This document shows positions 48,684 through 56,847 of a DNA stretch of 64,000 bases, piece after piece (the first letter of the stretch is position 1; every line of letters starts with the position of its first letter). This DNA comes from Lysinibacillus mangiferihumi (GTDB lineage: Bacteria > Bacillota > Bacilli > Bacillales_A > Planococcaceae). The notes under the pieces were generated by a model, which saw nothing but the letters and a program-made list of their open reading frames with translations, ran no database searches and was not told the DNA's origin. A program made the position numbers and the translations under genes. The stretch is taken from positions 1-64,000 of the forward strand of contig NZ_PYWM01000006.1 of NCBI RefSeq assembly GCF_003049665.1, given 5' to 3'.

Positions 48684-48729
48684 GGTGCCAGTCACTCAAG
48701 CATATTTGTTGGAGCGACTGGCACCTTTT
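48684..48729. repeat. GGTGCCAGTCACTC inverted repeat
   Basis: GGTGCCAGTCACTC (48684-48697) is mirrored by GAGcGACTGGCACC (48712-48725), with one mismatch, followed by TTTTG. The same GTGCCAGTCACTCAA sequence recurs at the end of helD (63714-63728). It may act as a terminator, but recurrence points to a dispersed repeat. Confidence 0.75.
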
Positions 48730-48839
48730 GTAACGTGTCTTTGGACCTGTAGACGTTTTTTACATTATATTCTAAAATTAACCCGTAAAATTATTCCAAT
48801 ATCCATAGAATAAAGTGAATTTAAGCGAAGGAGATTGTT

Positions 48840-49787
48840 ATGACAATTGATCATGAAGGAAAACGAAAACAGTTAAAAGTAATCCAATTTGATAAAGATC
48901 GAAATACGCTTATTGAAAAGACTGAGCCGAGTGAAACTTTTGCTGACGTTGGTGGTTTGGAGGAAGTTAAGAAAAAGATTCAGATGAATTTTATTCTCCC
49001 TCTTAAAAATCCGGAGTTTTTTAAAGCATATGGGAAAGAAGCGGGTGGAAGTTTACTGCTTTATGGACCACCAGGTTGTGGGAAAACATTTTTAGCAAAA
49101 GCGATTGCTGGTGAAATTAACGCTAGTTTTATACATATGGAATTACAGGCAATTTTATCGATGTATATAGGAGAAAGTGAACATAATCTACACGATGTAT
49201 TTGAAGCTGCGCGGGAAAACAAACCATGTGTCTTATTTATTGATGAATTGGATGCAATTGGTGGAAATCGTCAAAACATGAGACAGCATCATGAGCGAAT
49301 GCTTGTCAATCAATTACTTCTTGAGTTAGATGGATTAGATGCTCATAACCATGGTATTTATGTCATCGGTGCAACGAATACACCGTGGTATTTGGATTCC
49401 GCATTAAGGAGACCAGGTCGTTTCAATCAATTACTTTTTATTTCCCCGCCTGCTGTAGAGGAAAGGGAGGTCATTCTGAAACTAAAGCTGAAAGACAAGC
49501 CACAGAACGCACTTAATCATAAAAAAATTGCTAGTAAAACAGCTCATTTCTCGGGGGCAGATCTTGAACAACTTGTTGGGGATGCCATCGAGTCCGCATT
49601 ACAACGTTCATTGGAAATGGGCGAATTACAACCGTTAACGAATAATGATTTAAGCGAAGCATTGAGCCGCCGTAAGCCAACAACTTTGGAATGGTTTTCA
49701 ACAGCTAAAAATTATGCCACCTTTAGTGATGTGAATAAAGACTATCAACAAGTCCTGGAATATTTAAAAGAGAATAAGATTAGATAG
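48840..49787 (+). CDS. AAA+ ATPase of the FtsH/CDC48 type without protease domain
   Basis: The 315-residue protein has one classical AAA module: the FADVGGLEEVKKKI entry, Walker A GPPGCGKT (76-83), Walker B VLFIDELDA (131-139), sensor 1 GATN (177-180) and the arginine-finger region LRRPGRF (189-195). It resembles FtsH and VCP/CDC48 modules but has no membrane segment, no HExxH protease and no second AAA ring. A loop SMYIGESEHNLHDVF gives the pore-side YIG signature, so substrate threading is likely. It is followed after three bases by a membrane-anchored TPR gene, a likely adaptor. Substrate unknown. Confidence 0.88.
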   Translation: MTIDHEGKRKQLKVIQFDKDRNTLIEKTEPSETFADVGGLEEVKKKIQMNFILPLKNPEFFKAYGKEAGGSLLLYGPPGCGKTFLAKAIAGEINASFIHMELQAILSMYIGESEHNLHDVFEAARENKPCVLFIDELDAIGGNRQNMRQHHERMLVNQLLLELDGLDAHNHGIYVIGATNTPWYLDSALRRPGRFNQLLFISPPAVEEREVILKLKLKDKPQNALNHKKIASKTAHFSGADLEQLVGDAIESALQRSLEMGELQPLTNNDLSEALSRRKPTTLEWFSTAKNYATFSDVNKDYQQVLEYLKENKIR

Positions 49788-49799
49788 GGTGTGGAATGC

Positions 49800-50672
49800 G
49801 TGAATGAAGAGGCGCAATATGCACAATTCATCCGGATTGAACAATTATATGAATGGGAACGTTTGCAAGAAGCCATTAAAGAGACGGAAAACTATATTCA
49901 ACAATACCCCGAAGATGCGGATGGCTATGCCGTACTTAGTAAGGTTTATTTAAAACAAGGGGACCACAAAAAGGCTTTACATTGGTCACTAGAATCATTA
50001 AAGAAAGACCCAGAAAATGAAATTGCATGGGAATTTAGGGTAAGTACACTTTACACGGCTGGTAAATATAAAGAGACAATGACTGCAATTCAAGAGGCTT
50101 TAACGCTGTTTCCTGATGACGCCTTTTATTATTTTTTAAAAGGGAATATTTACAATAAAAATGGGGAGTACGAGGAGGCGAAAGAAAGTTTTCTTATAGC
50201 GTTAAAGTTGGAACCATCCAATGCGTTTTATCTTGCAAGCTATAGTTATGTTGAAAGTATTTTGGGGAACCAAGAAATTGCTCTCCAAGCAGAAAAACAA
50301 GCGTTACAACTAGATTCAGAGAGTTCGACGGTCTTTTTGTATGTAGCTTGGGCTGCTGACCAAAGAGGAGATTACGCGCAGGCATTGTCTTATTTGGAAA
50401 ATGCAGTTCGATTAGAACCTAACAATCAGCAATTAAGAGTAGAGTACTTGGAAATTTTGCAAAAGCAATTTAAGGTGTACCAATGGCTCTTAGTGCCTTC
50501 TAGAATGTTAAATAAAGTAAAGCCGGCAATGGTATTTCTTATTTGGCTTGTGGCCTGGATGTTATTCAAGCCTCTTGTAGTTGTTTTTATTATTTTATAT
50601 GTTGCTGCTCATTGGATAACAAAAATGATTGTCAATGTAAAAGTGTTCGGTCGGTTATTTGTAAAGGTGTAA
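49800..50672 (+). CDS. Membrane-anchored TPR protein, partner of the AAA+ ATPase
   Basis: About 290 residues consist of five to six TPR units over residues 15-230 (for example GYAVLSKVYLKQGDHKKALHWSLESLKKDPEN, and SYLENAVRLEPNN near the end), then a hydrophobic stretch of two membrane segments (AMVFLIWLVAWMLFKPLVVVFIILYVAAHW) and a short basic tail. The TPR part would lie in the cytoplasm and bind peptides or the ATPase. The GTG at 49800 is preferred with GGGTG 8 bases upstream; a GTG at 49791 is also possible. Gene spacing indicates one transcript with the AAA gene. Confidence 0.85.
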   Translation: MNEEAQYAQFIRIEQLYEWERLQEAIKETENYIQQYPEDADGYAVLSKVYLKQGDHKKALHWSLESLKKDPENEIAWEFRVSTLYTAGKYKETMTAIQEALTLFPDDAFYYFLKGNIYNKNGEYEEAKESFLIALKLEPSNAFYLASYSYVESILGNQEIALQAEKQALQLDSESSTVFLYVAWAADQRGDYAQALSYLENAVRLEPNNQQLRVEYLEILQKQFKVYQWLLVPSRMLNKVKPAMVFLIWLVAWMLFKPLVVVFIILYVAAHWITKMIVNVKVFGRLFVKV

Positions 50673-50819
50673 ATAATACCAAGCAGTCACTGTTTGATAA
50701 TCCGTTTTGAAATAATAAGGGGAGACGATATTATTAGCAACTACTGCTATATTGAATTTTTCATTTCACCATAGTGTTATATTGCAACGAATTGAGTCTA
50801 TATTTGGCTATATTAAAAA

Positions 50820-51402
50820 ATGAAAGAGGACACTATTCAAATTGAAAATTTTGATAATGATACTGCGTTAATGGACTTTTTTTACAGAATATGGGGTGTC
50901 CTATTTTTGGTGGCTGCGTAGAAATTTGTGAAACGATTGAAAGACTATATTTCAATCCAATTGGATTACCATATGGGGGAATGAGGCTTTGCAGGAAGCA
51001 ATCAAGTCATTTGGGGTAAAAATTATAAATGTGCACGGGTAATTATGTTTTAGTCTTAAATATCAATACTGAAAGCTTCTCTGAGCATTACGAGAAAAAA
51101 ATAGGAAAGAGATACAAGGATCAGTAAAGCGTAAGGAGTATATAAATAGTCTATTAACAAAGGAACTTTCACCAATATCTGTTTATCGCCATTTTAATAA
51201 TGGAAATTCTCCTTTATTTTTTAAATACTATAAAGAGTACTTCGGAACGCTACATACCGGTGTCTATTCACCAAAAGATTTAAGCCTCATAATTGGTGTA
51301 GGAGAGAATAGTGAACCAATTATGTTTTCCCTAAGAAAATATTTTGATGGAACTTTAAGTCTTTCTGGAGTTATGAAAGGAAGAATTAATAAAGCTTTAT
51401 AA
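50820..51402 (+). pseudogene. eroded gene(s) of unknown family
   Basis: Coding-like pieces follow one another in different frames: MKEDTIQIENFDNDTALMDFF (from 50820, stop 50921), CVEICETIERLYFNPIGLPYGG (about 50900-50985), EALQEAIKSFGVKIINVHG (stop near 51040), NYVLVLNINTESFSEHYEKK, and SPISVYRHFNNGNSPLFFKYY continuing to GRINKAL with TAA at 51402. Short frameshifts separate them. This looks like one or two decayed genes; the FDNDTAL phrase recalls small immunity-type proteins, a weak hint only. The 995-base gap 50673-51667 has no intact gene. Confidence 0.45.
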
Positions 51403-51465
51403 AATTGACTAACCTCTTTTGGTTTTGGAGTAGCATAATTGGTGATCAAATGTAAACTAAATAAA

Positions 51466-51515
51466 AACCGCACTTAAAGTAGGTAAGGTTCACCGTACCT
51501 ACTTTAAGTGCGGTT
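51466..51515 (-). terminator. 20-bp perfect stem with T run on the minus strand
   Basis: The arms 51466-51485 and 51496-51515 (AACCGCACTTAAAGTAGGTA and its complement) match over 20 bp with a 10-base loop. A T-rich run follows only on the minus strand (TTTTATTTAG), yet no minus-strand gene lies to the right. It may be a relic of a lost gene or of a small mobile element. Confidence 0.6.
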
Positions 51516-51567
51516 GATAATCCCACAACAATAATCATCGCAAAAATATATAGATTGTCATTCACTA

Positions 51568-51597
51568 AAGAACACGAAATAGGTGTTCTTTTTTTAT
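51568..51597 (+). terminator. hairpin terminator before the merR-type gene
   Basis: AAGAACACgaaataGGTGTTCTT (51568-51590) with an eight-base stem is followed by a seven-base T run. It insulates the MerR operon from the eroded region. Confidence 0.85.
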
Positions 51598-51613
51598 TTA
51601 TTGAGGAAAGTAG

Positions 51614-51644
51614 TTGCATCTGACGTAACGGTAGATTTTATACT
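51614..51644 (+). promoter_or_regulatory. MerR-type promoter and operator
   Basis: TTGCAT (51614-51619) and TATACT (51639-51644) have a 19-bp spacer, the over-long spacing that MerR regulators correct. The spacer holds the imperfect dyad ATCTGACGTAACGGTAGAT (51618-51636). It lies 24 bases before the MerR gene, so autoregulation of the operon is likely. Confidence 0.7.
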
Positions 51645-51667
51645 GGAGGAAAGGGAGCTGAAAATAT

Positions 51668-52408
51668 ATGTATTCAATAGGTCAATTTGCAAAGAAGACA
51701 GGGCTAACGGTACGGGCTTTACGGTTTTATAGTGAAAAGGGATTGATAGAACCATGCTATATTTCAGAATCGGGGCATCGTTATTACAATGACGGTAACA
51801 TCGAGACCCTTCAAAAAATCGTCACCTTAAAATATTTGGATTATTCTTTAGAGGAGATAGAAGATATTTTACAGAACGGGGAACAGCAGTTAATCGAATC
51901 ATTAATGTTTCAAAAACGCCAATTAGAGAAGAAGCGAAACCAAATCGATCGTGTAATTACGAGCTTGGATCAGGCGATTAACATAGGAAAACAAAAAGAA
52001 GCCATTGATACATCCATTTTTTTAACGATGATATTTAACTTACTCAAAGAGGATGAGCAACGAGACTATTGGCGAGGGATGTTACCTGATGAGTTAATCG
52101 AGCGGCTATATAACTTTTTCGGAATGAATATGATTGAATTTAATCGAAAATACATGGCTTTAGCTAATCAATTGAAGCAGGCATACGTTCAACCGATTCA
52201 AGACGATTCTTTGAAAGCACTAATGGAGCAGCTATTATCATTAATTCCACAAGATATGGTAGAAGATTTAGTCGAAGTATTAAAGGAATATGAAGATATT
52301 GAGCTAAATGATTGGTTATTTCCTACACCTTTTACAAAGGAAGAGGAAGAATGGTTTATTTCGCAGGCTGAACGACTAGGAGTGTATAGGGGGGAAGCTG
52401 ATGAATAA
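51668..52408 (+). CDS. MerR family transcriptional regulator
   Basis: The 246-residue protein has the MerR winged helix, MYSIGQFAKKTGLTVRALRFY followed by GHRYYNDGNIETLQKIVTLKYLDYSLEEI, then a coiled-coil dimer helix (about 80-115) and a C-terminal effector domain of about 130 residues related to TipAS-type helical domains. It overlaps the ABC exporter gene by eight bases, so it most likely senses a drug and induces that exporter. The ligand is unknown. Confidence 0.92.
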   Translation: MYSIGQFAKKTGLTVRALRFYSEKGLIEPCYISESGHRYYNDGNIETLQKIVTLKYLDYSLEEIEDILQNGEQQLIESLMFQKRQLEKKRNQIDRVITSLDQAINIGKQKEAIDTSIFLTMIFNLLKEDEQRDYWRGMLPDELIERLYNFFGMNMIEFNRKYMALANQLKQAYVQPIQDDSLKALMEQLLSLIPQDMVEDLVEVLKEYEDIELNDWLFPTPFTKEEEEWFISQAERLGVYRGEADE

Positions 52409-54110
52409 TTCAGTACGAGGCATTTGGCAGCTTGTGAATAGCAGTCGATTATCAAAGAAACTGACGATAGGCACTCTTTTACTGAGTATTGTTGAAACAC
52501 TTATTGGATTGACTGTGCCATTATTTACGATGAGAATGATTAATGATTTTTCAACGATTGGTTTCTCATGGCAGTCCATTTTATTAGTAGGTGTATTTCT
52601 TATTTTCCAGGCAGTACTTAGTGGTGTAACGTTTTATATGATGCGTAAGCTTGGGGAAAGAATTGTGGCTAATTTGCGAATGAAGGTATGGGCACATGTT
52701 TTACGGTTACGTATTCCTTACTTTGATGCACATGAATCTGGGGAAACCATGAGCAGAATTACGCAAGATACGAATGTTATTAAGGAACTTATTACAGATC
52801 ATTTAATTAGTTTTATTTCGGGCTTATTTGCAATTGTTGGTGCGGTAATAATATTAATCATCATTGATTGGAAAATGACATTATTGATGCTAATATCAGT
52901 GCCAGTAGCCATTTTATTGACCTTGCCTCTTGGACAACGTATTCATAAAATCGCGAGGGCAAATCAAGATGAGCTTGCTAGTTTTACAGGACAGTTGGGG
53001 CGTGTATTAACGAATATACGACTCGTGAAAACGTCGCAAACAGAAAACTATGAGCAGCTAAATGGAGAAGAAAAAATCCAACATTTGTATCAATTTGGAT
53101 TAAAAGAATCAAAAATTTTAGCCGTGTTATCACCCATTATGACGTTTATTATGATGGTGGTACTCATTTTATTATTCGGCTATGGCGGCGCAAAAGTAGC
53201 AACAGGTGCGATTACTGCAGGTGAACTTGTAGCGATTATTATTTACCTTGTGCAAATTATTATTCCATTTACACAAATGGCAACATTTTTCACTTCACTT
53301 CAAAAGGCAATGGGTGCGACAGAACGATTACAAGAAATTTTAAATGAACCAATTGAAGGATATGGAAAAAATGCTATTTCGTCTTCCAATGAGTCAATTA
53401 CTTTTGAAAATGTTGTGTTTCAATACAATGATAATCCAATTTTAAAAGGTATTTCTTTTACGATTCCAGCTGGTAAAACAACCGCATTGGTTAGTGCCAG
53501 TGGCGGAGGGAAAACGACAATGTTTTCATTAATAGAACAATTTTATCATGTTACAGAGGGGACTATTCGATTTGGAGAACAGCCAATTGAACAAATCCTT
53601 TTAAAGGAGTGGCGCAGCTTATTTGGATATGTATCGCAAGAAGCCCCACTCATGAATGGAACAATTCGTGATAATGTAACATATGGGAAAAGTGATGTTT
53701 TAGAAACAGATATTATAGAGGCATTAAAAAATGCCTACGCATGGGATTTTGTTCAACAGTTTGAAAAAGGATTAGATACTGAAGTAGGCGAAGGGGGAAT
53801 TAAATTATCAGGGGGACAAAGACAACGGATAGCAATCGCACGTGCTTTATTCCGAAATCCAGCAATCCTATTATTAGATGAAGCAACATCTAACCTTGAT
53901 AATGACTCAGAGAGAGAGGTACAAAAGGCAATAGAGTATGTTATGAAAGGACGTACAACCGTTATTATTGCACACCGCTTATCTACAATTGTACATGCCG
54001 ATCAAATTTTAGTGTTTGAGGATGGTCTTATTACGGGTTCTGGAAAACATGAGGAACTTCAAGAACATCATCCGTATTATAAACAGCTAATTAAACTAAT
54101 GACAAAGTAA
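52401..54110 (+). CDS. ABC multidrug exporter, fused permease and ATPase
   Basis: The 569-residue half-transporter has six membrane segments (residues about 20-310) and an ATPase with Walker A SASGGGKTT, Q-loop GYVSQEAP, signature KLSGGQRQRIAIARAL, Walker B ILLLDEATSNLD and H-loop IAHRLST. This is the BmrA/LmrA type, which works as a homodimer and exports hydrophobic drugs. The ATG lies in the 3' end of the merR-type gene, giving coupled translation. The Walker A has Ser-Ala-Ser-Gly-Gly-Gly instead of the commoner GxSGSGKS, which is still functional in form. Confidence 0.94.
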   Translation: MNNSVRGIWQLVNSSRLSKKLTIGTLLLSIVETLIGLTVPLFTMRMINDFSTIGFSWQSILLVGVFLIFQAVLSGVTFYMMRKLGERIVANLRMKVWAHVLRLRIPYFDAHESGETMSRITQDTNVIKELITDHLISFISGLFAIVGAVIILIIIDWKMTLLMLISVPVAILLTLPLGQRIHKIARANQDELASFTGQLGRVLTNIRLVKTSQTENYEQLNGEEKIQHLYQFGLKESKILAVLSPIMTFIMMVVLILLFGYGGAKVATGAITAGELVAIIIYLVQIIIPFTQMATFFTSLQKAMGATERLQEILNEPIEGYGKNAISSSNESITFENVVFQYNDNPILKGISFTIPAGKTTALVSASGGGKTTMFSLIEQFYHVTEGTIRFGEQPIEQILLKEWRSLFGYVSQEAPLMNGTIRDNVTYGKSDVLETDIIEALKNAYAWDFVQQFEKGLDTEVGEGGIKLSGGQRQRIAIARALFRNPAILLLDEATSNLDNDSEREVQKAIEYVMKGRTTVIIAHRLSTIVHADQILVFEDGLITGSGKHEELQEHHPYYKQLIKLMTK

Positions 54111-54128
54111 AAGATTGAATTCTTCGTT

Positions 54129-54164
54129 AGACATATTCAAAGAAAAATGAATATGTCTTTTTTT
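54129..54164 (+). terminator. terminator after the ABC exporter
   Basis: AGACATATTCA (54129-54139) pairs with TGAATATGTCT (54148-54158), followed by seven T. Confidence 0.92.
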
Positions 54165-54370
54165 ATGTTATAAGGAATTAATAGTTATATTAAGGAAAAA
54201 TACCTGTATGGATGGAACTTATATAGCATATTCTAGTTACTGAATAACTAGAATATGATTATAAAAATGCGGAAAAAGGTATAAGAAAAAAATGTTAAAA
54301 AAACCTTAATATGTAATATAATTATTTGGTGGGAACTTATAGTATTTATAAAATTATCGGAGGTATTTTC

Positions 54371-54580
54371 ATGTCAGACAAAAGTTTTGTAGCAACAATA
54401 TTACTTTGCTTCTTTTTAGGTAGTTTAGGTGTTCACCGTTTTTATGTAGGCAAAATAGGTACAGGGATACTAATGTTTATTACATTAGGCGGTTTAGGTA
54501 TTTGGACACTAGTAGACTTAATTATGATTATCGTTGGTAAATTTACTGATAAAGACGGCAACCTTGTTAAATCTAATTAA
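54371..54580 (+). CDS. TM2 domain protein
   Basis: A 69-residue protein of two membrane segments joined by a short turn: LLCFFLGSLGVHRFYVGKIGTGILMFITLGGLGIWTLVDLI. This is the complete TM2 domain with the conserved GxHRFYVGK motif. Function in bacteria is unknown. The ATG at 54371 is 7 bases after CGGAGG; an upstream start in the same frame would add 15 odd residues. It faces the zinc-ribbon genes on the other strand, one of which also has a TM2-like membrane part. Confidence 0.93.
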   Translation: MSDKSFVATILLCFFLGSLGVHRFYVGKIGTGILMFITLGGLGIWTLVDLIMIIVGKFTDKDGNLVKSN

Positions 54581-54666
54581 ACATAAGAAGTACAATAGTG
54601 AATAAAAAACAATGAGTTTGTACATACATTTTACGCTTGTTGCTTTTATTTATAGCAATACATTAA

Positions 54667-54699
54667 AAGAAGGGAGACTTTTCAATGTCTACCCTTCTT
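54667..54699. terminator. bidirectional hairpin between converging genes
   Basis: AAGAAGGGAGAC (54667-54678) pairs with GTCTaCCCTTCTT (54687-54699). T runs are short on both sides, so termination may be partial. Confidence 0.55.
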
Positions 54700-54731
54700 A
54701 ATTGTTTCATACAGTTAGTGTTCTATTGTAA

Positions 54732-55058
54732 TTAATAGTAATAATAGCTATCATTCATCATTTCAGTTGCAAAGCCTATTACAAATGAAATAATCGCTAC
54801 AATAATTGAAATAGCTAGACCAATTACCGCGAATATTAAAGCTGATTTTGCTGCTTTTGGCTGTGTATCTTTCCATGCAAAATAGATAATAAAACCAAGT
54901 AGAGGGAAACAGCATAAGCTGAGTACATTAATCCAAATGTTTGGTGCATCTTCTTTTGCTACAGTCTTTTGTTTGTGAAATGTTAATACGTTAACACCGC
55001 AATGTATACAAATTTCGGCATTGTCATCAATGCTAGAACCACAATTAGGACAAAACAT
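54732..55058 (-). CDS. Zinc-ribbon membrane protein (last of three)
   Basis: The 108-residue protein begins MFCPNCGSSIDDNAEICIHCG, a four-cysteine zinc ribbon, then a linker and two membrane segments (VLSLCCFPLLGFIIYFAW and ALIFAVIGLAISIIVAIISFVIGF) with a tyrosine-rich tail. It is a paralogue of the 93-residue gene at 55512-55793, sharing the W-N-x-x-x-L-CC-P-L-x-G-x-I-x-YF-x-WK pattern. The zinc ribbon would lie in the cytoplasm. Function unknown. Confidence 0.85.
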   Translation of the reverse strand: MFCPNCGSSIDDNAEICIHCGVNVLTFHKQKTVAKEDAPNIWINVLSLCCFPLLGFIIYFAWKDTQPKAAKSALIFAVIGLAISIIVAIISFVIGFATEMMNDSYYYY

Positions 55059-55076
55059 CGTAAAACCCCCTACATA

Positions 55077-55496
55077 TTAAAAAAATTCCCATTTGCCAAC
55101 TTGCTTCCCTTGTTGTTTTTTATTTGCAATCAGGACAGCATCGATTACGTTAATAGGCGTAATAATAAAAGAAGATAATCCTAAGGTTATCAATGTAAGA
55201 ATAAAAGAAACGACTAACATAACTAACCCTTTAAAAATTTGTCCCATTATTATTTGTCCTAATCCAACGAGGAAAAAGCTTAGAATCCCCATAATCGCTG
55301 GATGATAAGATTCTGCTGCTCGCGTTTTTTTAATTTCTTTTAGCATAGAGCCACAAGCAATACACATGGCTTGATTACTATCTACCTTAGAGCCACATGA
55401 GTGACAGAAGTTTTTAGTGACGTAAGGTCGTACGCCACATTTTGTGCAAATTTCCGTTAACGCAGCAATAGGTTCACTACAATGAGTACAATACAT
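55077..55496 (-). CDS. Double zinc-ribbon protein with TM2-like membrane part
   Basis: The 139-residue protein has two zinc ribbons in tandem (MYCTHCSEP...ICTKCG at 1-21 and FCHSCGSK...MCIACG at about 29-48) and then two membrane segments (AIMGILSFFLVGLGQIIMGQIFKGLVMLVVSFILTLITLG) resembling a TM2-type pair with a glycine-rich first helix. It lies between two single-ribbon paralogues, 15-18 bases from each, in one operon. Function unknown. Confidence 0.85.
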   Translation of the reverse strand: MYCTHCSEPIAALTEICTKCGVRPYVTKNFCHSCGSKVDSNQAMCIACGSMLKEIKKTRAAESYHPAIMGILSFFLVGLGQIIMGQIFKGLVMLVVSFILTLITLGLSSFIITPINVIDAVLIANKKQQGKQVGKWEFF

Positions 55497-55511
55497 AACT
55501 ATGCCCTCGTG

Positions 55512-55793
55512 CTATTGACTTGCTAATCCAATAATGAACATTACGATATAGAATAATACGATAACTCCTATGCTAATGAAGAAGAATGTTAAAGCGGATT
55601 TAGCCGCAACTGGTTTTTCATTTTTCCAAATAAAATACATAATTAATCCAACAAGTGGTACACAGCAAAGTGTAATGATGTTAATACCCCAGTTTGGTTT
55701 GTCATCCCCAACTGCATTTTTTACTCGGACACCACAGTGAATACAAATTTCGGCGTGTTCTGAAATTTGTTCGCCACAGTTTCTACAAAACAT
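55512..55793 (-). CDS. Zinc-ribbon membrane protein (first of three)
   Basis: A 93-residue protein, MFCRNCGEQISEHAEICIHCG with four cysteines, then two membrane segments (IITLCCVPLVGLIMYFIWK and a stretch from ALTFFFISIGVIVLFY). It is a shorter paralogue of the protein at 54732-55058. A GGAGG site precedes the ATG. It follows the DUF2085 gene by 18 bases. Confidence 0.85.
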   Translation of the reverse strand: MFCRNCGEQISEHAEICIHCGVRVKNAVGDDKPNWGINIITLCCVPLVGLIMYFIWKNEKPVAAKSALTFFFISIGVIVLFYIVMFIIGLASQ

Positions 55794-55811
55794 AATAGTA
55801 CCTCCAATAAT

Positions 55812-56177
55812 TCATTGTAGATTTCTTCCAACATTTTGACCCAATAAAAAAAATTGGTAACCCATAATGTAGAAAATATATATAATACCGATACCACCCG
55901 ATAATCCAGTAAGGAACCGTCTATTATTAGTACTTGTCCATTTACCAAATAATTGTCCAAAACCATCAATAGCCATTGGTAAAATTAGTAATATGATAAT
56001 CCGCAAATCTATTAAACCTAAAAGTATCACTAACATGATGGATAAGAGATATCCTACAGCCATCCCAGTACATCTTGCACATAAAGGGAACTTTTTACCT
56101 TTAAAATGGAATGAGCGGTCTGGCCTTTGATGGCAAAAGAAAAAAACTTGCAATAAAAAATTAATATTTTTTGCCAT
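55812..56177 (-). CDS. DUF2085 membrane protein
   Basis: The 121-residue protein has the DUF2085 signature FFCHQRPDRSFHFKGKKFPLCARCTG: a Cys/His-rich cytoplasmic or membrane-edge motif that probably binds metal, followed by three membrane segments. The AAGGAG-site ATG begins the four-gene minus operon with the three zinc-ribbon proteins. All four products combine a Cys-rich motif with short membrane helices, which suggests a shared process. Function of the family is not known to me. Confidence 0.88.
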   Translation of the reverse strand: MAKNINFLLQVFFFCHQRPDRSFHFKGKKFPLCARCTGMAVGYLLSIMLVILLGLIDLRIIILLILPMAIDGFGQLFGKWTSTNNRRFLTGLSGGIGIIYIFYIMGYQFFLLGQNVGRNLQ

Positions 56178-56384
56178 ATTTGTAAGCTCCTTTATTATTC
56201 TAGCGTATAGTATATAACAAAAATGGAAACTAGTGAATACAATACATAATTTTAGTTTTATTGTAATGTAAGGTAAAATTATACATAGTAACTTTTTGCG
56301 AAAATGTATATTTTTAAATGAAGTTTTTAGCTAATCTGAAGTGTAATGTGAGATTGAGTTTGTAAATATAGCTTAGCCAAAGCG

Positions 56385-56690
56385 GGAATACACATTAAAT
56401 AAATACTATAAACAGAATAAAAGTGTTTCTGTGCAACGGTAGAAATCGATAACAATGCTGTCGGCAATGCGATTCGTCGTAAGAACTAGCTGTTAGTGAA
56501 GCTGGTACTAAAGTCAATGCCATCTGCTTAAGTTTAGCTGAAACGGCAAAAGCAAACGGATTTTTTTTCAATTCTATTATTAGATAGAGCTTACATACAA
56601 AATTACATTTCCATCAGCAGTCAATTAAATAATTACATGCCTTGGTCGAAAAATAACAATCGATCTGTACAAAATAGTCGTCTATTCTAA
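56385..56690 (+). pseudogene. IS66 family transposase, 3' remnant
   Basis: Broken frames read VEIDNNAVGNAIRRKN, then AGTKVNAICLSLAETAKANG, then YMPWSKNN. These match in order the C-terminal part of IS66 transposases (DNN.AE.AIR...RKN, then the GA.A...YSL.ETAKANG segment, then the PW tail). Stops and frameshifts break the frame, so it is dead. The remaining 670-base gap 56178-56847 has no intact gene. Confidence 0.7.
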
Positions 56691-56752
56691 AAAAAAGATA
56701 GATGGCTATTCGTGATGCATATAAAGAAGATATGCTTGTTTTTCATAATTAC

Positions 56753-56803
56753 TGATAATCAATCATTTTTTATTGATATTCAATAAAAAATATTTGATTA
56801 TCA
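56753..56803. promoter_or_regulatory. 51-bp long inverted repeat before the DUF2975 gene
   Basis: The arms 56753-56776 and 56780-56803 (starting TGATAATCAA and ending TTGATTATCA) match at 22 of 24 positions around a 3-base centre. It ends 44 bases before the GTG of the DUF2975 gene. It may be an operator for the XRE regulator of this gene pair, a Fur-like site, or an end of a small mobile element. Confidence 0.6.
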
Positions 56804-56847
56804 TAATATATATGCTAAAATAAGTAAAAAAAGGGAGTGGTGATATA

